A stretch of 64,000 nt of DNA from Eulemur rufifrons (Eukaryota > Chordata > Mammalia > Primates > Lemuridae), in assembly GCF_041146395.1 (NCBI RefSeq), contig NC_090989.1, positions 221,434,843 through 221,498,842 of the forward strand. Reading direction: 5' to 3'. The notes below the pieces were generated by a model, which saw only the letters and a program-made list of their open reading frames with translations, searched no databases and was not told the DNA's origin. The position numbers and the translations under genes are program-made. Of this stretch, positions 26,528 to 38,354 are shown in pieces (position 1 is the stretch's first letter; each line of letters starts with the position of its first letter).

Positions 26528-28550
26528 GTGAGTTCCGTGTTTCTTTTCAAGTGTACAGAAATGCAGCTGCTAAGTTGTGTAGGAGATCAAAGGAGCCTTT
26601 TAAATTCAGGACACAAAAGTATTCTTCCTGGTTTGATCCTTGGTGGAGATTTGTTAGCAAACTTTAGAAGGAAGTTGCAGAAGAGGATTAGGTCTATTAA
26701 ACTTGTCTGAGTTGTGAAAAGTTCTTTGTAAAGCTCATTAAGTGGTAAAGCTCATTGATTGCTGATCTCTGTGGAGAATATGACAATGTAATAAGCCTGG
26801 TGGTTGTATTTCAGGCGATAGGAGTCAAGTGCATAGTTGAAAAACATTTATTTAATAGACAGGGATAACGATTGATTGCCTATGAATTGTCAGTTTCTTA
26901 GAGAGAAAGATATATTCTGAAGAGTTCAATAACTTCAATACTTAGAGTGAAATTTAATCTTAGCTCCCAAGTTTGAAATTGTCTTTTAAAAACATTAAGG
27001 CATTATATAGGTAAAATAACTGGCATATTATTTTCAATGTACATTGCAATATTTTAAATAGCTTAAACTCCAAATGACTGGGGGAAAAATCTGTATTCAT
27101 TATTTTCTATTAGTGGGTTAGCAGTTGTTAATTTTTTTAACATTTTAACTTGTAAAAGAATGTAAAATTGCTTTTCACTGTGGATTGCAATAGAAAAAGT
27201 AAGTTGTAGTATTTAAATGTTAAAATTTTATAAATATAAACATTTTAAAATGTTTTTTAAAGGTGCAGTTTCGGTTTTATTTTGGTCAGTATTGGTTTCT
27301 AGGCTGGTTTATAAATTGTATGTACTTTAGAGTCATTTTTCTTTAATTTGACATGCTTTCAATGACTTCTTGATCCATCCTACTCCTCTATTTAGCAGCA
27401 GAAATTTTAAAAATGCTATATGGATAGAACTAACAGCACATGTGCCTTATAATACATTTTTTTGTTTGTAATATTTGTATGTGTAATAAAATCTATTTTG
27501 GTTATTTAAGATTTTATTTTTCCTATTTGTTCTCTAGACCCAATTAGTTGCTTTCAGCTAACTTTTTTTCCTGGCTAAAATAATATCTCTAAAAAATTAA
27601 TTTCCATCTGGAATTGTTTTAATCCACACATTTAATTGAGAACTGTTTAATACTTAGTTGTTTGGTCAAGTTTGAATCTTATTTTGACAGCATTAACGGG
27701 CTTAGGAAGGAGAGAGAGATAATGAGTGTGGAAGCGGCTCTTGAATTAAAAATGTATAAAGGTTAAACATCAAACACTCGTGACTGTCATCATAATAATT
27801 CTAAATCATAGCTGACCGTGGATATTGATCTCTTTCTCCAACAAATCCTAACGTCCTTGATGTAGTTTTTCTTCTGTTGACCTGATTTTCATTTTCGTAG
27901 CCTCTGGGATGTTAGCTCCCTAAAAGGTAGGTTTGAGGACAGGATCCCCCAAAGGTAGGTTTTCATTTCAGATTCGTAGCAGACAGCTTACCCAGAGGAA
28001 TTCCAAAGGCGGTGCTGGTTGGGCTACACAGTGTTGTCTCAAAGTGGTCCTGTCAAATTACTGAGGTCTGGCATCCGTTGGATCTCAGAGGGAAGGCAAC
28101 CGAATACCTGTACACATCTAATTGCAAGAGACACTCTAATTTATAAGCCACGTGTATAGGATTTCTGGAAATGAAACTTTAAAAAGTTTATGGTCCTTCA
28201 TCGGTTTTTACTTGTTTCCCCCCGAATTTGAAGATTCATTCACAAACATTTTAGTTTGGTGATTGGAATATGGTTTAACTGTTGGAAAGGAACGATGATG
28301 GTCCATCTTCTGTCTTCTGTGGAAAATGCCCCCATTTTTACTATTTTGGGGGAAGTTTAAGTTTTCATTTTCTAGTTTATATTTTGAATAAAGCCATTAC
28401 ATTTCCAGAATAAAGCCTGAGTTATTTGTAAATTAATTTCACCAGGTATTTGACTGAGGTTTGTGTTTCACAAGGTATATGGGAGTTGAAAACTTGATCA
28501 AGGTAGTTGCTTTTAAATTCAAGGCAAAATACATGTTACTTTTGAAAAAG
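26528..28550. other. Repeat-free AT-rich unique sequence
   Basis: Two kilobases with no recognised mobile element. It includes an 18-bp palindrome, AAACATTTTAAAATGTTT, at 27238-27255. The absence of repeats is consistent with intronic or regulatory constraint but does not prove it. Confidence 0.5.
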
Positions 28551-28554
28551 AATT

Positions 28555-28900
28555 TAAACATGAAACATGTTCATTGTAGATAAATTAGAAGATATATAAA
28601 AGTGTAGAAATGGTTATAAAAATCACTTAGTCTCGATAGTCAGACAACTATTAAATATCATGGTATATTTATTAGTATGAAATATGTGTATTTTTAAAAA
28701 ATTGGAATCATACTATATTTAAACTGTATTCTGATTTTTTTCCCCAGAACATTATTTTTAAGCATTCTTGGCTGTTTTTAGTAACTTCAGAATATTCTTC
28801 AACATGGATAAATCATAATACTTTTAAATATTCCTTTGTTGATATTTAAAAGTTCATTTTATATTAAGTAGATGCAAGATTTGCCTGGTGCAGTGTATTT
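28555..28900 (-). repeat. Old L1-like LINE remnant
   Basis: 'aattggaatcatactatatt' and 'tttttagtaacttcagaata' with 'ttcttcaacatgg' are reminiscent of an old L1M segment in antisense. It is strongly diverged, so the call is weak. Confidence 0.4.
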
Positions 28901-31270
28901 TAGGCGTTGAAAACACTGGTTCTTCCCTATTCCCAAAATGTAGATATTTTCACTTCCCCAAAATGGAATATTTCATTATGGAAATGGATAAAGGAGACTG
29001 ACTATTAAGTGATTTCTACACCTTCATTTTAATTTTGTTAAGCATTGTAAACATCTTTTCTTATAGCTAATGTTCACTGAATTCTACAAAGATTCATTTA
29101 AAAAGATTTAATAGACTATTAATACATCAAGGGAACACCTTGTAAAGATTCTCCTTTAGAAATTATTTAGAACCCTTTTCTCCCTGAAGGGTACCGTTAC
29201 ACTTGTATATTTGCAAGCAAATGGAATATTTGACTTTATTGAAATTCTCAAAGTATTTTTGATACCACTACCTCTAATGTAATAGAAGTAGTGTCAGCTG
29301 AGCACTATGGTTTCAGGTGGATTATAAAATCAGTAGGGGGTGATGGATTTTTAAAACTCATTATTGGCTACTAGCTTAAAATAGCACATGGCTAGCAGTC
29401 CCTTACTCAACAATTCCCTACTTTACACTAAAATGCTTAGGAAGACACTTTAAAAGATGAATTTATAATACTTCCAAAGACTAGTATGGACGGTCAACCT
29501 ATTTGCCAGTATCTGGGAGAAATTTCACTGGACTAGAAGTGACTTAAGTTTCAATGTCATCAGAAAATAGGAAAAAACCCACTTGATACCTTTTCTCATG
29601 TTTACCTCCTAAATTACAACCTCACAGTCTATATCAGAAAGGGAGCTGGATCTCCGTCCTTTCAGCTGGGGCTGTTTTTGAGGAAGCCAAAGTACTTTCT
29701 GCCCATGCTTCTCCTAGTTGTTAGTGTTTCTCCTTCTAAAACCGTCAGAGATGGCAGATGACATAAACAGAAAAGAGGGAGAAAGAGGGTGGAGTAAGAA
29801 CAATGGTGACGGTGCCCCATACCCTCAGTCAGGCTCTGCAGGCAGGCACAGAGATGGAAGAGCCTAGGAACAGTGCCCATGTGGGTAAGGGATTTGATGT
29901 CCCCCATCTCTTAAGCTGGGGCTACCTGAGGAAGGGCTATCCAGTTTGTGCTCTGCCCCAAGATAACAGGACAGATGGGGCTGTTTCAAAAAGGAACTGT
30001 GCCTTTTCGAAATTTTGTGTGGGTCTATGTGTGTGTGCCTCACACAAAGCCCCTGCATGTGTAAGTTGTGGTTTTTTCTATAAAGCGTGAGAAACCCGGA
30101 CTGTGCAGGTATAAGTGATACTCACCAAGGCTAGCGGGACCACAGTGTGAATCCCGCTGGACCCTAGAAACTGGCACCGCAGCAGTGCAAATGGGTCTAC
30201 CTCCCAGGAGCAGATCTGAGAAGATGTGACCAGCACCCAACTGCACCAAGAGTGAGGCCAAGGGAATTCTCAATACCTCCTTGGCTGTTGGCAAACACCA
30301 GGCTGAATGACAAATTGAGAGCTAGTGCAATATTGTTAAATAACACGTGCATTTTAAGAATATTGGAAGGAAGATAAACTGGTCAGCCTCTGGATTAGTC
30401 CAATTATGGGATTATGAGTAATTTTGATTTTACTTTTTTATTTTAAAAAGTAATCTGCACATAATATTTTAGTAATCAGAAAAATGAAGGTTATTCTTAT
30501 CTAAGAAAAGAAAAACAACTAAGTCATATTTATTTGTGCATTAACAATGCAATTGGAATCGTTCTTGCTTCTCTTTTCACTTTTTCCTAATTTGTGAGGG
30601 TGTGTAATAAGAGATGCCAACAGTTCTGTTTTCCTTTTGAACTGAAGTCTCAGTGAGAGCCACCTTTTGCTTTGTCACATATGAGTTACGTATGGTGGTA
30701 AGGAGAGGATTGCTTGGTCAACCAGATTTTCTCCCTTCCTGGAGTAGTGACACCAGAAGCCACACCTGAAACAACTCCTAATCTCAGTAATCTCTCTCCT
30801 TGCTCTGGTGAGAGAATGTCATAGTGTGCTGGGCAATCAAGGTTATGTGATCTGATGGGCCAGATCTGATTAATGTTTTTAATTGTGTTTTCAAGATCTA
30901 ACACACCCAGGGAGATTTGTTCCAGATGAATGCAGTACAAAATGAAAAATAAAATAAAACCCCCTCCAAGCACAATATTGTTCTAAATATTTCTTTGAGG
31001 CATCAGCAGGTTTTAAATCATTGGAAGATAGGTTGAAGGCATTCGCTACATCACTGTGCCTTTCCCTGTTATTTGAAATAAATTTTAGTTTTAAAGAGCT
31101 TTCTGCATAGCTCTATTCTCTACCTATTGTTGGTGATCTCACCTATTATATTAAAATAAAAGAGATTAGGAAAAGAGACATAACAAGTCCTAATGTGGAT
31201 AACTGTTACTCTAAAGAGTATTTTATGTCACACCCAATGTTTATGAGAAAACATGAGAGGTGCATAAAAA
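28901..31270. other. Unique sequence with a GC-richer patch
   Basis: No gene is supported. 29640-30300 is richer in GC and has several short overlapping open frames on both strands, none recognised. Confidence 0.4.
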
Positions 31271-31272
31271 TT

Positions 31273-31294
31273 TGTGTGTGTGTGTGTGTGTATG
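31273..31294. repeat. (GT)n microsatellite
   Basis: About ten GT units followed by TATGTGC. Confidence 0.9.
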
Positions 31295-31299
31295 TGCAT

Positions 31300-33670
31300 G
31301 CTTTAAAAGGTCAAAGACAATATGAAAATTTTGTTTACAAAATATTGTGTGAAAGGTATATTTGATAGAGCAAACCATTATATAGAAATTAGCAGAACAA
31401 ACACATTTCACTGCTGTTTGTATAAATACACGCATTGTTGGGATATTTAAAAATATTAAATCAGGGAATTTAATCATGCAATTTCTGAAAGTTATTAGAT
31501 TCCTTGCTTGATAAACATCTTATAAAGCAGAATGACATAGTATTTGAATTGTCCCTTAGAGTCTCTAAACAAAAATAAATTTGGGAGGAGGATATTTTTC
31601 AAAGTAAATAACTTGGATTTAGGTCAGTAAAAATATACAAACATTGGGCTTGCAAACTGACTAGGTTCAGCTTGGTACTCTTGGTTCAACAGCTAGTTCT
31701 TATGACTTACAGCTACGGAAATATCTTTGCCTACTAAGATGATACCCCACATCTAATGCCATGTTGGTTGTTGGTGGTGTTGGAGAGTATAAAAATTTAT
31801 CCCCAGTATATTTAATTATGTGAAACAATTAAAAACCTAGGATTTTACTTCCCTTTGATTTTGCATTACTTTGTATTTTCCCTTTGAATTTAAGTAGCCC
31901 CTTAAAAAATTAAAAAAAAAAATTCTTTTTCTCACCCTTACAACTTAGAAGAAAAAAAGAAATTCATCATAATCAGGGGCATTAGGTGTTTGGGGAGAAA
32001 AACCTTGTTTGAAAAATCAATTTCACGTTAAATCAGTCACTGAGAGTGCACAAAATTAATTGTGTTGAGTATGGACTAGGAGATGTGGTCCTTGCCCTAG
32101 ATCAGCTCATGGGAAAAATTTGCACACACGTATGAGGTGAAAACTTATGGGAGTTACTAACTAATATGTTTAAAATGTACACACTAATAAACCACAGGCA
32201 ATTCACAACAAGGCCTCTGCATTATTAAGCTCCACTTTTAGGTAGTCAATGAAGCAGTTTGTCATGCAATTCTTCCTGGTAGAGTTTCCATAATCTCTAA
32301 AGCAAAATAAATATATAAACCTATTTCCAATGTTTAAGCTATGGCCACTACCATTGAGGCTTTGTCCCTGATTTAGATTTTCATGTAAAGTTAAAACATA
32401 GCAAATTGCATGAGCATCTTAGGCTAAATACCATGACTATTTGAGCCTGGTGGGAGTAGTTGGCTTGATTATTTTAAGCTATTCACAGTCGGAGAACAAT
32501 TTGTCGACAGTGGCCTGGAGTAAGTGTGGAAAGCAGGGGTCTTTGCAGACTGGGCACTATCACACAATCATCGTTTTGATAGCCACAGTCACTCCTTAAA
32601 CACACAGGTTCTAGATGTACTGTTTCTTTATCTTGAAGTCCGGAAGCATCTCTTTAAAAGCAAAATGTGCTGATGCATAACTATCCAAAGAGCAGGCATT
32701 TGAAAGGGATGATGATTCAGGAAGCTAATAGGATAGGAACTGTTAGAAATTGTTTCAATATGAATACAGTTGCTGAAATAACAATGTAGTTCAGTTTTAG
32801 TACAGGAAAATAAAACGCAAGCCAAGGGTATCTTTTTCTTTTAAATAAGCCTCCAAAGGAGTAAACTTCCCAGCTTGCATAGTTGAAAGGATTTGCATTG
32901 TGTAAAACCCCAAATTATGTACAGATTTAAGTTGGAAATTTTGGGGAGACGGCTATTTATTTCATCATCCTCTGTATTCTTTGTTGATTGATTCCATTTC
33001 TGTTAGCCCCTTTGGTTACAGTAGATGTGTGTGTTATGATTCACTAGCAAACTCTTTGTCTGTAAACATCAGGAGACCTTGCCAGTTCTAAATTGACAAT
33101 TTGGCAAATGTGGAAATCAACACTGGTGCAGAGAAGCTAAGATTTCACAGGCAAACTGTTTTTTGGGTGCCATTTGATATGGTGGCATTTGGAAAGAAAA
33201 TCGTTTGAGATTATTAATTTATAGCAAAAATTTTGGGTAAGTGTATTATAATCGGCCAAACTATGGCTACTGTTTTCTCCTTGCTAATCTTGTATTTTCA
33301 CCATTTGTCAGTTATGACTTTCCCTTTTACAGAATCTGTACCAAAGAGGAAAATTAAAATTGAATATGGGATCAGAACACCCCTTCACTTTTTTTGTTTT
33401 TGGCAAAGTGGCCATTTGGGCTGATTTTAATTTGGAATTTATGTAGGCTTTCTCCTGCTCAAATTTCATGTTGCAGTCTGTCTCTATCAGTGTTTATCAA
33501 AGTGGGAACAGAATGGTAATTGCTGGAGGCGGGACCCTGGGAATCTGCCTTTGCAACAGACATCCCCGGATAAACTTAAAGAGACATTGTTTTAGGTATT
33601 TCAGGAACTATCACTTCCTGTTAGAGATGCTATGAAAGGAAATAAAATATACCTCCTTCTCATCCTCCAT
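31300..33670. other. Unique AT-rich sequence
   Basis: No mobile element or exon is recognised over 2.4 kb. A MER5-like scrap may lie near 33500-33590. Confidence 0.4.
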
Positions 33671-33673
33671 CCC

Positions 33674-33675
<2 letters not shown>

Positions 33676-33711
<36 letters not shown>
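33676..33711. repeat. (AC)18 microsatellite
   Basis: Thirty-six uninterrupted bases of AC. A pure tract of this length is likely to vary in length between individuals. Confidence 0.97.
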
Positions 33712-33713
<2 letters not shown>

Positions 33714-35020
33714 TATTTTACTTGGCATTTTGACAAAAGTTGTCATGTGGAAGAAATTAATCTGGATGGCTAAAATTGGATTGTCCAAGCATTTAGTTTA
33801 CCCAATACTACCACAGGCTCATGTAGAGCTGACATGTACTATAACTTGTTGAGTACTCCTAAATGATCAATTTAGGTATGATAGCTATGAGGGAAAATAA
33901 TTTTCAGGATATTTCCTGAGTTTCAAAAATAGGAGATTAGTTCTTCAATTATTGTCAGTCACTGTCATCATTAGCAATGGCAATTTAAAACATTGTGCTT
34001 GTAAAGTTGAGCTGGGAGGTCTAGAATGGTTTCCACAACATGGGGAGGATCTTGACTGAGAGCTGATAATTTATAGCCAAGAAATATTTATACGGAAATA
34101 AGTCAATACTAAAATCTAACAATATGAAATTCAGTCATTTGTGTCTGTGTTGATGTTTTTCACCTGAAATTTTGGCCATTTAACTCTCAACTGCCCAAGA
34201 GATTCTTCACAAACCAAAAAGATGAGTTAAATACATGCATCCAAAAAGTAAACATAACACCTATCATCTTGATATCTACTGAAGACAATAAAATGAGGTT
34301 GGTAATCACTACTAGAAGGAGAAGCATAAACTACCAAAATTTGATGATTTGGAACTTTTAAAAAAAACCATAAATTTATTAATAAAACCAACTGATTTAA
34401 GGCATATGTATGTAGAGAAGTGAGTGGTCTGTGAAAGAAACAGTGTTTCATAGGGTTTCAGGAGGACACAGAAAAAAGCAAATTTTTGTGATCTTGGGGT
34501 TCCCAACATCCAATAGCTCACAATTAAAAGCAACCCTACAATTACAATACTATATGAGAAATGCCATTTCACACACACAAATGATGCTTAAAAAGAAGGA
34601 CAACAGAGTTCTAAACTTTTCCTGGGCAGGTTCTGGAAGATTTGTCAGGACTTATGACTCTTGAGCTGTTTGTAGATAGTATGTGCTCAAGAAATGTTCA
34701 CATAACGTCATGATTCTTAATCCTTATGATAACTGATCCAGGAATCAGGTATGTTTTAGATGATTTTCCCACTGAGTTGAACTTAACTTTAGTCTGTGGT
34801 TTTGGATATCTTGGTTTTCTGACTGTAAATTTGACGGTAGCAGTGAAACCAATTTGGGGTTTTGATCAAATGCCCCTAATAATGCTGCTGAATATACTGT
34901 GTTTAAGTTTCAGAGGTTCAGGGCCTTTAAGCAAATAGCTCTGGAAATGGTGTTGGTGTTGAGGTGAAACTTCTGCGAATGGGAAAGGATGTCACAGAAG
35001 TATTTGAAGGATAGTTTGAG
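33712..35020. other. Unique sequence
   Basis: No gene or repeat is recognised. Confidence 0.4.
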
Positions 35021-35021
35021 A

Positions 35022-35305
35022 TTAACACATTAACCGCCATGAGAGTTGTATTTAACTCACTCCGGTTTTGACCCTGGGGCCGCGTGAAGCATGTATAAAA
35101 TTTTACTTGTTGGTGTTCTTATTGTTACGATTAATATTGACAATTTAATTCTAAAATCGTGGATTAAATGAATAAAAGTCCATAAATTTTGTTTTTCTAT
35201 TTAGGCTTACCATTAAATTACACTCAAAGTTTTTATTCTATTTTCATAATAAAACGCTGTGGGCCCAAGGAAAAGTTTCTGGCTTTTTTCATGTGGCAGT
35301 CTTAA
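35022..35305. mobile_element. Candidate TTAA-flanked piggyBac-like MITE
   Basis: The segment starts with TTAA (35022-35025, with a second TTAA at 35030-35033) and the terminus 'ccgccatgagag'. It ends with 'catgtggcagtc' and TTAA (35302-35305), whose reverse complement has a comparable GCCA..TGA core. TTAA duplication is the hallmark of piggyBac. The interior is AT-rich with 'ccctggggccgcgtg', and no transposase frame is present. Nonautonomous piggyBac elements are known from mouse lemur. The terminal repeats are imperfect, so this is tentative. Confidence 0.35.
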
Positions 35306-35364
35306 AAAGAAAAACAGTAGACTAGACCATGGGTGTGGCTGTTAACAATAATGTGTGTCTTTCT

Positions 35365-35707
35365 TTCTTTCTTTTTTTTTTTTTTTTGAGACAGAGTCTC
35401 ACTTTGTTGCCCAGGCTAGAGTGAGTGCCGTGGTGTCAGCCTAGCTCACAGCAACCTCAGACTCCTGGGCTCAAGTGATCCTCCTGCCTCAGCCTCCCGA
35501 GTAGCTGGGACTACAGGCATGCGCCACTATGCCCGGCTAATTTTTCTATATATATATTTTTAGTTGTCCATATAATTTCTTTCTATTTTTAGTAGAGACG
35601 GGGTCTTGCTCTTGCTCAGGCTGGTCTCGAACTCCTGAGCTTAAACGATCCACCCACCTCGGCCTCCCAGAGTGCTAGGATTACAGGCGTGAGCCACCGC
35701 GCCCGGC
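35365..35707 (-). mobile_element. Lemur-type Alu, minus strand
   Basis: A complete Alu with the lemur spacer and a perfect 16-bp target duplication, TAATGTGTGTCTTTCT (35349-35364 and 35708-35723). Confidence 0.97.
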
Positions 35708-35723
35708 TAATGTGTGTCTTTCT

Positions 35724-38175
35724 ATTGAGGAAAGCTGGTGGTATTGATTGAGTGGGCTGGGTGATAGGGCTTTTTTAACTCTAATATTTTCCTCATAGCC
35801 ATTTCTTTTTCTGTAGCTAGAAAAACAGAGTTCACAAACAGAGGAAAGATAAAGATTAACAAGATCTTATATTTTAAAGGATAACCTAGGCGAGGGGTTT
35901 AGACTTTTAATTGCTAACTGAAGAGAAAACTGGCTGACGATGGGAAGCAGCTTGAGGCCAGCTTGATGTTAAACCACATTAAAAGTTTAGGGCAAACCTC
36001 CTGGAGGGGTATTTCTGTACAAGTAAGAAAAGTTTGGTGGTTAATGGAAACTTTATGTATTAATGAGAAACACACTTCTCTAAAATTTGCTTTCTAACAT
36101 AAACTTTACAAATGATATTCATTTGATGAATACCTTTAATTTGTCAAATTTTACACTTTAACAAGTAGAGAAACCTATGCTTTTTAGGAGATATATCTGA
36201 ATAGCGTCATCCGCACTGGTGGTAGGGCACTTACCGTGTAATTTGATTTATATCACAGAGACAGCCTTGCCATCTAATGTTGTTATATTAAAATTGCAAG
36301 TCTAATTTCAGTTGAAGTTGGGGTAAGAACTAAAAAAAAGCTAAATACTAAAAACAAAGAAAAGTGACAGGAAATATCACAATGTTACTTTTCTTTTAAA
36401 AAGACTGTGTGAGGTGTCTGGTTCAAAAGACCTTAGAAACCTCTGGAAAGCAGGAGGTAGAAAGTAACCATTTAATTGACCTCATCTTTTCCACTACAGA
36501 TGGGATTTTTCTGAGCACTGAATATTAGGGAAAAATTAAATATCTCTCTTGAAAGTTGAGTGAGTAGAACACAGTCCAAGAATCTCCTGTGACATTTATC
36601 AAGCTTCAGAGAAAAGGAGGTTGCTGATCTCCTGTCTTTCAGTCATCAGAACAATCATTTTTCTATTTATCAATGATATGCATCACACAGGACCACAAGA
36701 AGAAGGCTGACATTCTCAAAGCAAAAAAGGTCTAACACTGTTCCAAGAAATGAATACCTCTGTGTTTGCTTTCTGTATTTCTTTGCTTGGCCTTTGTGGC
36801 TATATTTGTGGCTATTATGGCCTTTAGTGTGCTTTTCCCATCTAAATTATTTTTAGCATTAAGAATGAAATTTCTAATCATCCATCATCAGAATCTAAGA
36901 TTAAAACGATTGCTTTGGCATTATGTGTATAGAAATGGAATTAACTATAATTGATGTCAAGATAGCAAGAGCAAAAGCAAAATATATCCTTCTAAGTGTG
37001 GTTCTATGCATAAATCTTCAAATATTTTAGCAAGCAAGCCATAAATAACATAATCCTGTTGTCTATCTGACTCACCTCATTATGAGAATTCCTTACGGAA
37101 AAGCTGCCAATATTTGATGAATTGAATGAACTACTGAGGCATCTTGTAGAAAAATTTCTTTGAGGGGTGAGCAACCAACTGCCATCCTGAACTTTTGATC
37201 TGTTTAATTGGAGATTGTTTGAGAGTAATGAGAGTTACCAGCCTAACTTTGGACCCTTCTTGTCTGTATTTCACGTACAGCCAATTTCTCTCACCAGTCC
37301 CACATTTTAACCATCTCACAGAAAAAGTATACACTACCAAGTGCTTCCTGGAGATACTACAACCATGATTTCCAAACTTGTTCAGGCAGCTGAGAACCTG
37401 AGCATTAGGGAGTTCTTTGTGGCCCACAGTAACTATAAAATAAACTTAGAATTATTAAATATACATTTGGAACTCAATCACACATTATGTCATCCTAGGT
37501 TCTCTTACAACTATGTGATAGCAGTAACCAAAGATTGAAAAAAATTTATAGAAGTTTGACTTAGTCAATAGTTTGCTCATTAACCCATTGTTTCCCTTCA
37601 AAAATTCAGGAAAAAATATTTTGGCTAAAAACTATTTCGTTCCTTCTTGTGAATACCAATGTTTTGGTAAGCGAGTTCAAGCTTATACCACTTGCTGCAA
37701 GACAGCCAGTAAGTCAAGAGGCAAGGAAAGTGACTTTTATTTGGAGAGCCAGCAGAATGAGAAGATGGCAGATTAATGTTCCAAAGAACCATCTTAAGTT
37801 AGTATGAAGTTTAGGCTCCTTTTTATTGTAAGGGAAGAGGAAGAGGGGATTAGGTTGCAAGAGGTAACCAAGGACTGCAGACATCTGGGCATCAGTGATG
37901 GTCTGAAGAGGTTGTAAAACTTCTTTGCTCTTGGTCAGTTAACTTTGGATGATAAACGTCAGGATGTTCCTAAAAAATCTTTAACAGCATTGTTACTTGT
38001 GTGTATATGCTTCTTATCTCCCTGGGAGTTAGTTTTGGAAAAGGCACGGTTTTCACCTTTCTTCTAGCCTACGTGCAGAGCTCAGCAGGGCGTCAGAAGC
38101 AAAATGGAGCTAGTCACGTTAAGCTTCCCTTCCACTGTTGGAATTTGAACCATGGTTTGAAAAACATTATGCTAA
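35724..38175. other. Unique AT-rich sequence
   Basis: No gene or clear repeat over 2.4 kb. Short open frames have no recognised domain. Confidence 0.4.
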
Positions 38176-38177
38176 GG

Positions 38178-38350
38178 TGTAGTGTGTCTCAACCCTGGAT
38201 GTATATTAGAATCACCAGAGCAATTTTTAAAAGTAATCTAAGTATATGGGACCCAGCCCAGGTGGATTTATTGAGCTTTCTTAGGTGTTTTGCTAAGGCA
38301 TTTATAGTTTTAAAAAGCTTTCCAGGTGATTCCAAGTGTACAGGCAAGGC
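38178..38350. mobile_element. MER5-like hAT MITE
   Basis: 'gtgtctcaaccctggatgta' with 'tattagaatcacc' at one end and 'aaagctttccaggtgattcc' at the other are the inverted ends of MER5-type nonautonomous hAT elements. Confidence 0.75.
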
Positions 38351-38354
38351 TGCT

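Noticed and set aside
27238..27255. 18-bp AT-rich palindrome AAACATTTTAAAATGTTT
   Set aside because: Such A/T-only palindromes are common by chance in DNA this AT-rich.
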